DNA of 64,000 bases from Aelia acuminata. Its lineage: Eukaryota > Arthropoda > Insecta > Hemiptera > Pentatomidae. The notes beneath the pieces are model-generated. The model was given only the letters and a program-made list of their open reading frames with translations. It was not told where the DNA came from and made no database searches. The position numbers and the translations under genes were made by a program. Every line of letters starts with the position of its first letter. Position 1 is the stretch's first letter. Positions 11,810-22,544 of this stretch are shown piece after piece. The stretch lies in the NCBI GenBank assembly GCA_911387785.2, contig OU426979.1, forward strand, positions 75,839,533-75,903,532, given 5' to 3'.

Positions 11810-12830
11810 AATTCTAATAATTTGAAAAATGCTACTATTAGGATAAGAATATCTGCTGAGACTAATTTTATTTTAACGTTACAACAAATTAATAATATTT
11901 GCATTTAGTTGGGGAAAATATGATTAAAAAATAACGTTTTATTTATTTAGTTGGTGTCAAAAAAATTAAATTCGCCCCTCCTCCCGAAGAGGGATGATTT
12001 AACCGGTGAATTCAGACTCAGCAGAAACTCAATGAACTGTACTAGGTAAATATTATTGAGCTTATAGCAGCAAGACAAATAAAATGGCGGGTGGCGGGAT
12101 GGCCGAGTGGCTAAACGCGTTAGAAAATACGCGTTGCCACTGACAACCAGACAGATGATTTGAGAACCAGAAGATAGCAAGTTCAAAACCCGGAGCCAGG
12201 GGAAATTAAATATTACTCGGCATTAATCCCCCACTCTCTCCCCTGGCCCGGGAAACCCCGTATTGCCTAAACGGCAAGGAAGGGGTGGACCCAAAAAAAA
12301 AAAAATAAAAAAAAATAAAATAAGCATGTAAAATTGCTAAACTTAGAATTGAACGAATTCCAAAACTATTAATAAGCGCGGTGTCTAATGGAAACGTCCG
12401 AGGGGTACCCCGAGAAGGAGGTGGGAGGATAGCTTTATGACAAATCTATCAAAATAGGGTTTGAACGGCGGTCTTTGGTTGGAGGTGTGTAGGGAGCGAA
12501 TAGTGGTGTCGGCATCGAACTTAAAACACAAATACATTGAAGCAAGTGCGGGAATACAAGTTTTACCAGGCACCAAAGCGGAACGTAAGAGGTCGTGAAA
12601 GAATGAAACAAATCGTCTAATATTCAACTTACGTAAATAATTCTCCGAGCTTCATCTAGTAATATATTAAGAAGAGCATAGCAACCCAACCACTCATTCC
12701 ATTCTTGGAGTCAGTTGCGTAACTACTTCCGAACAAGAAGTAGTTTGGGCCGGCGTTCAACCAAACGGTGACACATTAAATATTTGCTTCATAAATGCAA
12801 ATGAAAGGCTTACAGCACATTGGATGATAA
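11810..12830 (+). repeat. interspersed repeat R1, copy a (interrupted by a SINE)
   Basis: Segments here recur in the same order at 22545-23050. The best matches are 12539-12645 with 22822-22929 (both containing the motif ATACAAGTTTTACCA or a close variant) and 12691-12787 with about 22959-23045 (both containing CATTCTTGGAGTCAGTT and CGGTGACACATTAAATATT). A 24-bp piece at 12507 (TAGTGGTGTCGGCATCGAA) also occurs near 52643. The copies differ at very roughly a fifth of positions, so they are old. No ORF or terminal repeats are evident; the element class is unknown. Copy a is longer because it holds a SINE and extra sequence. Confidence 0.6.
12086..12312 (+). mobile_element. tRNA-derived SINE (class II tRNA head)
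   Basis: The head begins GGCGGG and carries an A box (TGGCCGAGTGG, 12100-12110) of the tRNA-Leu/Ser class and a B-box-like GTTCAAAACC (12181-12190), the internal RNA polymerase III promoter. A tRNA-unrelated, C/G-rich body follows (12225-12290) and then an A-rich tail. A 9-bp direct repeat AAATAAAAT (12077-12085 and 12313-12321) is a plausible target duplication, though it is low-complexity. SINEs have no proteins and rely on a LINE partner; which one cannot be told from this sequence. Confidence 0.65.
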
Positions 12831-13239
12831 AATTCCCTTAAGATCCCATGAATGGACGACATGAAGTCATATATAATATATTATTTTTTAGCTGTTTTTC
12901 AGTCACGGAATAACTGCCTAGTAATGAATAAATAGAAAATTTCAAGAAAAAGAAAGGAAAAATGCCCTACCATTGAAATAATAATTCTGTCATCTCGTGA
13001 AATATTTAAAAACTGATTTACAATTATAATTTTTCCTCTGCAGTCTAAGACATTCATACAGTTGTCATTAGCCCTCGAGTCTTACTTGTTGTCTTACTCT
13101 TAGTATTCTAATTTCTTCCTTTCGTAAGTTCATTAGAGCCGATTTGTGGAATACTTTAAAGATTATAATTTATTCTTTGTTTTTCTTTTGGAACATTTCA
13201 TAAGATGAAATTTATCTTTCTTCAGCTGAGAAGTGTTAG
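12831..13239. other. AT-rich spacer
   Basis: No gene or repeat is recognised between the R1 repeat and the left end of the hAT element. Confidence 0.4.
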
Positions 13240-13580
13240 GGGTCGTGCTGGCCTATGGGAGCACCGGGACATTTCCCGGGGGGCCCTGGGCCTCAAGGTC
13301 AATGTGGGGGCCCCCAAAAGGGGTAAGGAAGAAGAAAAAAACAAACGACCTTCGGAGGGAAAAATTGAAATCTCGCAGCTTTTGACTTTTTAAGCCTTAA
13401 ATTATCAAAACTAAGCGTTTTTTGATTGATTAATACTTGGATTAATACTACTTGTGATGTGACGTCATTCTAACGTTTGGGTTTTGGAGTTACTATCTTG
13501 TTCTTGTCTATGATGATTAGGAAGATTGCTTTTGCCGCGCGAACCTCGTTGGGTTAATCAAGCTATCATAACCGTTAACC

Positions 13581-13598
13581 GAAAGTTCTAGAACATTC
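13581..13598 (+). promoter_or_regulatory. perfect four-unit heat-shock element
   Basis: The sequence has GAA, TTC, GAA and TTC exactly two bases apart at 13581, 13586, 13591 and 13596, which is the canonical inverted nGAAn array bound by heat-shock factor. It lies ~2.2 kb upstream of the transposase ATG, just ahead of a possible 5' exon ending at a GTAAGT donor near 13712. Regulation by heat is inferred from the motif alone. Confidence 0.5.
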
Positions 13599-13844
13599 TC
13601 GATCATTCTCAATTCACTGGAAATTCGAAATATCGAAATCTTTCTGTCGCTATTGGAAATTGAATTCAATGTTCAACTTGTTTAGTAGTTAGCACCATCC
13701 TTCAGCGCCAAAAGTAAGTTGTTAAATTAATAATTATTATGCTTGAGTGTTGTAGACTACAATTTCTAATTTACTCTTTCTTCCATTTTCCATTTTAGAG
13801 AAAAACTTGAAAACTTTAGACCCTTCATTTATTTTACTAGTACT

Positions 13845-15620
13845 TTTTTTATTTAAAGCGTCGTTACGAGTCGAGTACACTCACTCTATTATTTAACAAG
13901 ATCCAAATCACGATTAAAAGGCCCTGAGGAAGAATATCATCATATTTCACCTAAACATTTTGTTTTTTCAGGTAAGTTTTTACAAGTTTTGGTAATTTTA
14001 AGTATGAATCATCCGGCTTCTCACGAGAATGAACGATTATTATTATTATTATTTTTTATTTTTTATTTAAAGCGTTGAGATGGAGTTAAATCGAGTGGCA
14101 TGGATTTAAACTCTAAAGGATAAGGAGCACTCCATTCTCAACAAGATCCTAATATTAATATCCAAACCACGCTTCAAACACCAAAGGCCAAGAGGAAGAA
14201 CATCATCCTACAATTTCACCTAAGAAGACGTTGTTTCTTCGGGTAAGTTTTTACAAGTTTTGGTAATTTGAATTATGCTCCAGCCTCATAAAGATTTAAT
14301 TTTAAGAGAATAAACGATTTTTTATTTTTATTTCCCGGGTAGTTTTGGATATATGGCCACGGATTGGAAATTAGGGGAAGAGCTGTTTAGTATAGGGGAG
14401 ACCCAATACACCTATCTTAACAATTGTCGTTATGCTCGCATCGAGAAAATAATTTTTTTTACTGAAGGATTTTTGAATGTAAGATTTTCGTTTCTGGATC
14501 AATTTCTTGATTTCTTTTTTGGATAGATTCACCCACTTCGAGCTATGTAACCTTTTGGTTTTTTTCCCCCCACTAGTCAACAGAGATAAAATTCGATTTT
14601 AAACGAGATTCGCCAATTTCTAGTTAGGTGACCTACGGGATGTTTTTTTCATTAGGCAACAGAAATGGAATCTTCAAAAAACGAGATCCGCGCATTTTGG
14701 TGGGTTATGACCTTTTTTGAATATCCGTCTGTATAAATCTAAGAGTTTTTATTTAATAATTAAGATTCTGTTGATTTTAGGTTCGTTTATAAAAACGGAT
14801 TCTTGTAACAAGCCGGGCTTTCACAGTATGAGTTCACTCAGACCGAGTGCACTCTGACGTCTACTCGCACGTTAATTGTATTGTGTAAACACCTCATTCG
14901 AGTGCACTCGGACGTCCGCAACCAATCCGAGCGGACTAGGACCATGTCCTATTTTCCAGGTTACTCGGACCGCGGTGAGCTCATAACGTGAAAACTACAA
15001 TACAAGTGCACTCGTATATGACGTAACTCGTACTTTCTCAGCAATCGTACTTTCTCGGCTTTTCCTCTCAACGGTTTTTATTTGAGGAGGTTGAATTGAT
15101 AAAGTAACCTGCCTTGCCTCGGATAACAAGAAGCATGGTGGGAGACTCACCAATTCGACCTCCCACCACTCCAGAACCCCCTTGGCCACATATCCCATTT
15201 ATGCCATTTGAAGTATGCTCTAGCTTCATAAGAGAATAAACTATTTTATTTTTTATTTTTTTTTTTATTATTATTATTTATTTATTTTTTTTTGTTTTGT
15301 TATTAAAGCGTCGAGTTTCATGGATTTAAACTCTAAAGGAGCACGCCATTATTCAACAACAATGTCCAAGTGTCCAAATCACGATTCTAAGAGACCCCAA
15401 GGAAGAATATCATCATATTTCACTTAAGAATTGTTTCTTCAAGTAAGTTTTGGTAATTTTAAGTATGCTCCAACTTCTTGAGAAAACAAACTTTTTTTTT
15501 TCTTTTTTTTTTATTATTATTTGATTATTTGTTTTTTTAAAGGGTCGAGGATGAGTTAGTCGTGTGACATGGATTTAAACTTTAAAGGAGCACTCCATTA
15601 TTCCAAGATCAGGATGTGGT
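13845..15620 (+). repeat. reiterated ~210-240-bp blocks upstream of the hAT transposase
   Basis: Four imperfect copies begin with ATTTAAAGCG or a variant near 13851, 14065, 15297 and 15536. Each full copy contains ATGGATTTAAACTCTAAAGG or a variant, then CAAGATCC, an AAGAATATCATCAT block and finally GTTTCTTC- or TTTTTTCAG followed by GTAAGTTTT, a strong 5' splice-site motif. Another copy's tail is at 15196-15245. The first copy has a pyrimidine-rich AG directly followed by GTAAGT. These may be multiplied 5' UTR exons or promoters of the transposase gene. The part between 14340 and 15195 is unrelated sequence and includes a MITE. Confidence 0.7.
14814..14995. mobile_element. MITE-like inverted-repeat element inside the hAT element
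   Basis: The left end GGGCTTTCACAGTATGAG and the right end, read in reverse (AGTTTTCACGTTATGAG), match at most positions, giving TIRs of ~27 bp around a ~180-bp body. The CTTTCAC start resembles PIF/Harbinger ends as I recall them, but no clear 3-bp duplication is seen. The body holds two copies of the perfect palindrome GAGTGCACTC, each followed by GACGTC or GGACGTCC. No ORF. Confidence 0.45.
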
Positions 15621-15779
15621 CTGTGGACAGTTTAGTAAAAGACTACGAGAAGCGATGGTATGCATAATACCATATTTATAATTTATGTGATGTAACCTGT
15701 GATCAATGTCAATGTCTCACTAGTCATGAGCTAAGTCATAGTTATTAAGTTTTAAAATTATAATTTATTTACATAAATA

Positions 15780-18700
15780 ATGGACAAACACAAAAAAGGT
15801 AAATCAAAAAGGGTGTACACTAGTGGACACCAAAAGAGATTGGCCAAAAACAAAAAAGAATTGACAGAAGCAGCTCTTGCTCCAGGGCAATCTAGACTTG
15901 ATTTTAAAACACCTTTATCAATAGATGTGCACAAAGAATTTAACTTTCCAAGTCAGGAAGAACAAAAAAGTGATTCCCTTCCGTTAAAGCTTGAATCTCA
16001 GACACATCCGATCTTCCCTACACATGAACTTGTCTCATCACCCTCCTTAGATGCAGGACCGAATGATTCCCTTCTGTTACCCCTTGAATTTCAGACATAT
16101 CCAAATGTCCTTATCCCAACTTATGAGTCTGCCCCATCAACCTCCATAGATGAAGATCCAAACCCTTCTCAAAATTTAATTAATTATGAACCTGCACAAT
16201 CAGTCGAAATCGCATGTTCAAGTTTAATTCATCGTGAACAAGAGAACGATTGTCCACCGGATTCAAATGTGCAATCACCTTCACAGCCATACACAATCAC
16301 TCTTCCAAATGCACCCATTTCTTCCTCAGTCTGTACCACCGTTCAATCGAAACATGGGAATGAGACACGTGATAACATTTCCTATAACATTTTATTTACT
16401 CCTCCATCTCCTGACTCAAATTTGCAAAAGAAATTGAATTTTTGTAATCAACATCCCATACAGCCTTCATCATCTGAACATGTTTTACCATTTGTTGAGT
16501 TCAAAACTTATTTTCGACGTTTACCAAACGGTAGTGTAATCAAAAGAACATGGTTGTCTTACTCAGTAGAAAAGAATAGTATATTTTGTTCTTATTGTAT
16601 GGCTTTCAGTAATTTTAAAAGCTCTTTCAGTACTTCAGGATTTACAGACTTCAAACACATATACTTGCGAGTAGAAGATCACGAACAATCTATTTCACAC
16701 AAAAATGCATATGATTCCTTCTTGGCAGCTTCACGTAGTGCAGACATAGGCACCAAACTTACAAAAGATCAATCACTTTCTAGAAATAATTTTATTTTAA
16801 CCAACAGGAAAATACTTGAAAGAGTTTTAGATGCATTGGTTTTTATTGCTAAACAAAATCTTCCAATAAGAGGAAAGGCCGAGGCTGCTTATATGCTATT
16901 CGATGATGAGTTCGAGGGGAAACGGGGCACATTTTTAGAGCTTTTAAAACTAATATCAAAGTATGATCCTTTACTTGAAAATCATTTAAAATTAGTAAAC
17001 ACAAAATCTCTAAAAAACAAAGCTACAGGTGGTAAGGGAAGAGGTAGTTTTACAAGTTTTCTAAGCAATAATATGATTACTAAAATTTTAAATGTTATAT
17101 GTAATAATATTCGAAAAAGTGTTTCTGATTGTATTCGGAAAGAGAGATTTTTCAGTCTTCAGGTCGATTCAACCCAGGATATAAGTGTGAAAGAACAACT
17201 CGCGATCGTAATTAGGTACATTGAAAATGATTCCATCCAGGAACGCTTGTTTTCATTAGTAGACGTGGAATCTACCACTGGCTCCTCATTAAAAAACACC
17301 GTTTTAGAGGAATTAAAACAATATAATTTGCCTCCTACCATGATTGTTGGCACTTCATTTGATGGGGCCAGCAACATGTCAGGTGCTTACCAAGGCCTGC
17401 AAGCCCTCATCAAATTGGAGTCAAAATCTAGCCACCACATTTGGTGTTTTGCACATGTTTTAAACAAAGTTGTAACCGACTGTACTTGCGTTACAGTAAA
17501 CGCAAAAAAATTTTTTGGTTTATGTCAAAGAACAGCTGTTTTTATATCTGATTCCTACAAGCGAACAGCTTTGTGGAAAAAAACCGTGGAATCTAGTGGG
17601 CAAAATAAAATGAAAAGGTTACAAAAAATTGGTGAAACCAGATGGTGGAGTGCCTCAAAAGCTGTACAGCACATTCTTGGAAACGTAGATAATCACAATG
17701 ACGCTTTGTATTCGGATTTAATTCAAACTTTACATATCATTAGTGAATCGACTCTGTGTTCAAATAAGTCAGCGGCAAGTGAGGCAGATTCATTGAGATT
17801 GTCGTGGATGGAGTTTGAAACCATTCTAATTGGCATAATTTTTTCTAACATTTTTACCATTCTAACGCCAGCTTCAAATTTTTTGCAGACAAAGGGTGTA
17901 GATCTCTACCTAGCCTGCAAAATCGTTGTCGATGCCAAAAATAAAATCTCTAACATAAGAGATCAGTTTCCAGATTTTGTCAAAAAAGCTAAAAGCTTTA
18001 TCGACAAAGTTTCGACTGAAACTAATATTGATATTGAAAATGATTTTAAAATAGGCCGGCCACGTAAGAGGAAACAATTTTTCGACGAAAGTAGAGATAC
18101 AGATGAATCATATATAAGTGCTGGCTATGAGAAATTTAAAGTAGAGAACTTTTTAGTAATAGTTGATACAATTTTAACATCATTGGACACAAGGTTTTCA
18201 AAAAATTTATCTCTTTATGAGGATCTTTCTTATTTTGACCCTAAAAATTATGCTCAAGTTGTAAATAAGAATTTTGGAGAGAAAAATGATGTGCTAAAAT
18301 CAATCAGTAACGTGGCAAATGTTTCAAATTTTGAATTAAAAAATGAATTGATTCATTTCGCTCAAAATTGGCAAAACTATTTTGCCACAATTAAGGCACT
18401 AGGGATATCTCCCAAAAGGCCCCATACCCATTTCGACCTTGACGAGGAAGAAGTGAATGTTCAGGAGGAAGAAGCTGAAGAAGAGTGCAGAGGTTGTTTA
18501 ACTTGTATATATAAATTTTTAAAAATGTACAATATGAACACATCTTTGTACAGCATACTTTTCGTCACCCTTAAAGTAATCCTGACTTTGTCATGCACTC
18601 AAGTGACTTGCGAAAGAGCATTTTCCAAATTGAAAATTATTAAATCTAAACTAAGATCGACCATGGGCCAAGAGCTGCTTTCTGATCTGATGATAATGTC

Positions 18701-18797
18701 ATGTGAAAAAGACTTATTATTGAAATTAAATTATGGAGACTTGATTGACGAGATTGGGAAATCTTCTTCTGAATTATCCAACTTGTTACTTTTTTGA
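15780..18797 (+). CDS. hAT-superfamily transposase, ZMYM1-like, 1005 aa, intact
   Basis: This protein would cut and join its own element. Residues 1-30 are lysine-rich (likely nuclear localisation). Residues 30-230 are low-complexity and hold two imperfect ~33-residue repeats (LPLKLESQTHP / LLPLEFQTYPN). A TTF-type zinc finger follows at ~240-310 (FCSYC, then GFTDFKH and H..S..H). A DUF4371-like RNase H-fold core contains D463 (VDSTQD) and D528 (GTSFDGASN). The C-terminal hAT dimerisation region contains E945 in CERAFS, giving the D, D, E triad. An acidic run (EEEVNVQEEEAEEE) precedes it. The ATG is preceded by in-frame stops and AT-rich leader. No break is visible. Domesticated ZMYM1-type genes are an alternative, but the flanking TIRs argue for a mobile copy. 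Confidence 0.9.
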   Translation: MDKHKKGKSKRVYTSGHQKRLAKNKKELTEAALAPGQSRLDFKTPLSIDVHKEFNFPSQEEQKSDSLPLKLESQTHPIFPTHELVSSPSLDAGPNDSLLLPLEFQTYPNVLIPTYESAPSTSIDEDPNPSQNLINYEPAQSVEIACSSLIHREQENDCPPDSNVQSPSQPYTITLPNAPISSSVCTTVQSKHGNETRDNISYNILFTPPSPDSNLQKKLNFCNQHPIQPSSSEHVLPFVEFKTYFRRLPNGSVIKRTWLSYSVEKNSIFCSYCMAFSNFKSSFSTSGFTDFKHIYLRVEDHEQSISHKNAYDSFLAASRSADIGTKLTKDQSLSRNNFILTNRKILERVLDALVFIAKQNLPIRGKAEAAYMLFDDEFEGKRGTFLELLKLISKYDPLLENHLKLVNTKSLKNKATGGKGRGSFTSFLSNNMITKILNVICNNIRKSVSDCIRKERFFSLQVDSTQDISVKEQLAIVIRYIENDSIQERLFSLVDVESTTGSSLKNTVLEELKQYNLPPTMIVGTSFDGASNMSGAYQGLQALIKLESKSSHHIWCFAHVLNKVVTDCTCVTVNAKKFFGLCQRTAVFISDSYKRTALWKKTVESSGQNKMKRLQKIGETRWWSASKAVQHILGNVDNHNDALYSDLIQTLHIISESTLCSNKSAASEADSLRLSWMEFETILIGIIFSNIFTILTPASNFLQTKGVDLYLACKIVVDAKNKISNIRDQFPDFVKKAKSFIDKVSTETNIDIENDFKIGRPRKRKQFFDESRDTDESYISAGYEKFKVENFLVIVDTILTSLDTRFSKNLSLYEDLSYFDPKNYAQVVNKNFGEKNDVLKSISNVANVSNFELKNELIHFAQNWQNYFATIKALGISPKRPHTHFDLDEEEVNVQEEEAEEECRGCLTCIYKFLKMYNMNTSLYSILFVTLKVILTLSCTQVTCERAFSKLKIIKSKLRSTMGQELLSDLMIMSCEKDLLLKLNYGDLIDEIGKSSSELSNLLLF

Positions 18798-19056
18798 ATT
18801 ATTGAACTTTTTATTACATTATGTTTTTCCACTATTACTTTAAATTAACTTGTTTCTACTTGCTTTTATTCAATTTGTACTTCGTGTTTATTGCCTTTAG
18901 CTTCAAGCTCAATCAAAATAATTTGTTAACATTCCAAGAAATGCTTTCATTTTTAAGGAATATTTTTTGTTACTTTTATATTTTTTAAAGATTTTATTAT
19001 GAATAATAATTAAGAGTACTAGTCAATTATTGAGGAATGACGTTTTGTTCGGAAGC
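18798..19056. other. 3' untranslated region of hAT gene
   Basis: T-rich sequence after the transposase stop codon. No canonical AATAAA lies close to the stop; several AATAAT-like sites are present. It leads into the tandem array. Confidence 0.4.
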
Positions 19057-19980
19057 AGAATAAGTTTTTTATTTTGTTGTTATTTAATTTCTAAATTTCA
19101 TGTTCCGTTATATTTTTTACATATAATTTATTTAAAAATAAATGTTCCTTTAGTTGTAAGTTATAAACAGTATTGATGTTTTTTAATTATTATATTGTCT
19201 ATATAGAAGAAGGTTATTTTGTAAAGATTTCCTAGTTTTGTGTTTTCCTGATTTTATGTACTGTTACATTTTTTACGTTTAATTTATTTAAAAAAAGTGT
19301 TCCTTTAGCTGTAAACAGTATTGATGTTATTTTATTCTTCTATTTCTGTATAGAAGAAGGTTATTTTGTAAAGATTTCCTAATTTTGTGTTTTCCTGATT
19401 TTATGTACCGTTACATTTTTTACTTATAATTTATTTAAAAAAAGTGTTCCTTTAGTTGTAAACAGTATTGATGTTATTTTATTCTTCTATTTCTGTATAG
19501 AAGAAGGTTATTTTGTAAAGATTTCGTAATTTTGTGTTTTCCTGATTTTATGTACCGTTACATTTTTTACTTATAATTTATTTTAAAAAAGTGTTCCTTT
19601 AGTTGTAAACAGTATTGATGTTATTTTATTCTTCTATTTCTGTATAGAAGAAGGATATTTTGTAAAGATTTTCTAATTTTATGTACCGTTACATTTTTTA
19701 CATATAATTTATATAAAAAAAAGTTGAAACTATAATCAGTATTGGTGTTATTTTATTAGTATATATCTGTATAGAAGAAGGTTATTTTGTGAAGATTTCC
19801 TAATTATATTTTTTCCAAATTTTATATACTGTTACATTTTTTACATATGGTTTATTTAAAAAAAAAATGTTCCTTTAGTTGTAAGTTCTAAGCAGCATTG
19901 ATGTTATTTGTTATATGTCTGTATAGAAGAAGGTTATTTTGTAAAGATATTGTAAATGAGCAAGCCTGTAAATAAATGAT
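19057..19980 (+). repeat. 147-bp tandem array at the 3' end of the hAT element
   Basis: The marker TAGAAGAAGG (or GGATA) occurs at 19204, 19351, 19498, 19645, 19772 and 19924: three spacings of exactly 147 bp, then 127 and 152. Inner units are almost identical; outer ones are diverged. Each unit contains GTTCCTTTAGTTGTAAACAG, TATTGATGTTATTTTATT and TTATGTACCGTTACATTTTT. The array lies between the transposase gene and the right TIR. Confidence 0.9.
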
Positions 19981-20155
19981 TAAAAAAGGTTCAATTTGTT
20001 TATGTGTTAATTAAATTGATTTTCTACATGTTATCTATTTTTTTACCAAAAATCATAAGGGAGGTCAAGATGAGGGGGGGGGGTCTTAAACTGACTAGAG
20101 CGCGGGGCCCCTTTGGTTTATTTCCCGGGGGGCCCTATGGTAGCCAGCACGACCC

Positions 20156-22544
20156 TGGTTAGGCGATGTGTTTATCGAGGGGCAGAGGGAGGGTTGCGTG
20201 GGAAATGTTCGGGGATGTTATAATCAATATGATTTACAGTCTCTAATTTACAAGGTTCTCCCTTCAGTTAATCAGTTCATGGCAATCGATATGGGGATGA
20301 AAATTGTACTTTTTTTTGTTTCTTTAGAATTATTTTTCTTCTTTAGAATTATTTTTCTTCTACACACCTTGATAATCTTGAAAAGGTAAGATGTATTTAT
20401 TTCGATTTAGATCAAATTTCTTTGAATAAAAAGGTTAACTCTAATTTTAGGCTTCAACAGGTATGTTAACTAACAACTAAATTAAACCTATGTAATATTT
20501 AATTAGGCAACTTGTGGAGTGATATTAAACTCATAACAAAACATTGACATTTGTTTGACTGGAGCAGTGAACCTCGCCGCATTCCAGGTGTCGTCTAATC
20601 TGCAAGGGTCACGTAGTGAGCAGCTCTTTCGCGAGTGATTCATTCAACTTCGTCAGCCCCCCGGCTCTGTCAGAACCGGCGAATTATTAGACCGTTACCG
20701 TAACAGTTAGCGCGGTAAGTCACCATCAATCCGGTTTCGTTTTTTCTTCGTTTCTCGAAGGTTAGTCAAACCTCACGCGATCATTGCGTATTCCGGTCGA
20801 TACTCTTTCGTAACCAATGCTCATTCTGAAACAGTTGTTTAGAAATCATTGTTTCATTAATGCCTATTTCTTCAAATACTCGGCTCGTGAAATTTGAATT
20901 TTTATTACTACAAAAAATTAATTTAGAACAAAAGAATTTCATCTCATAAAAACAAAATTTATGTCGTACAAAAGATATTTTCCACCGACATAATTCGGTA
21001 ACCTGACATTCTTTCAGGACTTAGCAGTACAAGCGGTTAGGCATTTTCTCAAAGTGAGTCGAAGTAGTAATCAAGTTTTTTGAAAGAAAAATATAATACA
21101 ATGTAATCCAATTCGTAAATAATAAAACATTTTACACTAAAGCGAACTGTCTGCCGGATATTTTTATAAAATGCACTACTTTGTAATCGTAATTGTTACT
21201 ACAATTTTTTTTCTTTGTTTATTTACTACATAATATTGTCACACGCTTACAGTAAAGTAATGATCAAAGAAAGTATGACACAGGGATGTATAAATAATAT
21301 ACGAATGAAAAATGAAATAAAATTTAAGAAATACACCTAATTTTCATCAGTAAAAATTACCATCAAGGAAGGAAGCCTTATTCTCCAGACCGTAACAAAA
21401 CACCCCATTCCGCAATAGTTTACAAACAGGTAGTATTATCTTACCATAAACTAAACCGAAGCAAAGTCTTTGTTTTGATGTAATATGATTTATTGTAAAC
21501 CATGGGCCGTGAAAGGGGGCGCTAGTGTAGATTTCCTGCCGCATACCGCTGCCTCCTTTTTTGACCAACTGCGGAGCCGATTGTTTGAGTAACTGATACC
21601 CACTGGCTTTCCATGGTCAAAATACTTTACCAAGGATGCTGAAGTAAATGTCGTTCAAAAACTGAATTAAAAAAAGAAGCGGAAGATTTCTGTTTCTGCC
21701 TTGTCGAAATCGATTTAAATCTCAACCAGGTCATCTAATTTTATCGTACATATTTAGTACTTATCTTCAATCTCTTTAAAAGGGTTTCTCCGAATCTGTA
21801 GAAGCAATTTCATTGTTCATAATAAAATAAAAAAGGCCTTGGGAATTATCTACATTATATCACTGGTGTTTGGGCAAAAGGACTTAAGCCACGAATACCA
21901 AGCTTAAAAAAATCATTATAAACTCTGTCTGATTTTGTTTCTTTATTCCTGAATAATAAATGAAACTATATTATTCCAATAGAGAGTGGTTTTTAGAGTA
22001 AATTATGAATTTTGAGAAAAGAGAAAAAAAACTTTTTATGACTTAAGACCTTTTGGCCAAACAAAAATGAAATATCATCCCTGAATCTTAATCTTTGATA
22101 GCCGATATTTTATCAGCAGTGTAATTAACATTGAAACAATCGACATGAACAAACCTATGTAATTAAAAACCAGTACATACTCTACTTACTAAAAATACTC
22201 TGCTTAACATTAATATAAAAAATGTTTTTATAAAAAATGTAAGTTACATTACTACAATTAGGACTAAGGCATTAAAAATCGGATTTTTCCAGTAACTTTT
22301 TTGTTTCATATTCTCCAAAAAAGCGAAAAAGAAAAATATGGAAAAAGGGCAATGTGTTTATACTTTTAAGACAGCTGATCTCGATTGCAACTTTAATAGT
22401 TAAATTGACATGTTGACGTGAGGTTTTGAATGGACGCCATAGCCCTATCTGTTCGGGCTAAAAAGGTTTTATTAGTAGTTTATATTGTTATTATTTATAT
22501 AGTTTATAGTAGTTATTATTTATGTTAAATATTTTTTTATTAAA
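20156..22544. other. non-coding sequence between hAT element and R1 copy b
   Basis: Mostly AT-rich. A GC-rich block at 20570-20840 is described separately. Around 21480-21560 the minus strand has a short GC-richer piece containing ACTAGCGCCCCCTTTCA; origin unknown. No gene is supported. Confidence 0.4.
20575..20712 (+). promoter_or_regulatory. candidate promoter / non-coding first exon
   Basis: This block is unusually rich in G, C and CpG for the window and ends in AACAGTTAGCGCG followed by GTAAGTCACC (from 20713), a good 5' splice-site match. There is no long reading frame, as expected for a 5' UTR exon. It could instead be an old TE terminus. Transcription start and target gene are unknown. 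Confidence 0.25.

Larger units (their letters stand above)
13240..20155 (+). mobile_element. large autonomous hAT element with ZMYM1-like transposase
   Basis: The ends share an inverted GGTCGTGCTGGC (13241-13252) and GCCAGCACGACC (20143-20154), and both subterminal regions contain TTTCCCGGGGGGCCCT. The span of ~6.9 kb contains one intact hAT-superfamily transposase gene (15780-18797). Flanks GTTAGGGG (left) and GTTAGGCG (right) match at 7 of 8 bases, which suggests an 8-bp hAT duplication partly merged with a slightly eroded left end; this is inference. The element is longer than usual because of a ~2.4-kb 5' region with reiterated blocks and a ~0.9-kb tandem array after the gene. A small MITE has inserted at 14814-14995. 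Confidence 0.75.

Noticed and set aside
15780..18797. Domesticated host ZMYM1 gene
   Set aside because: A single uninterrupted frame between matching inverted ends, with tandem arrays and intact catalytic residues, fits a mobile hAT element better.
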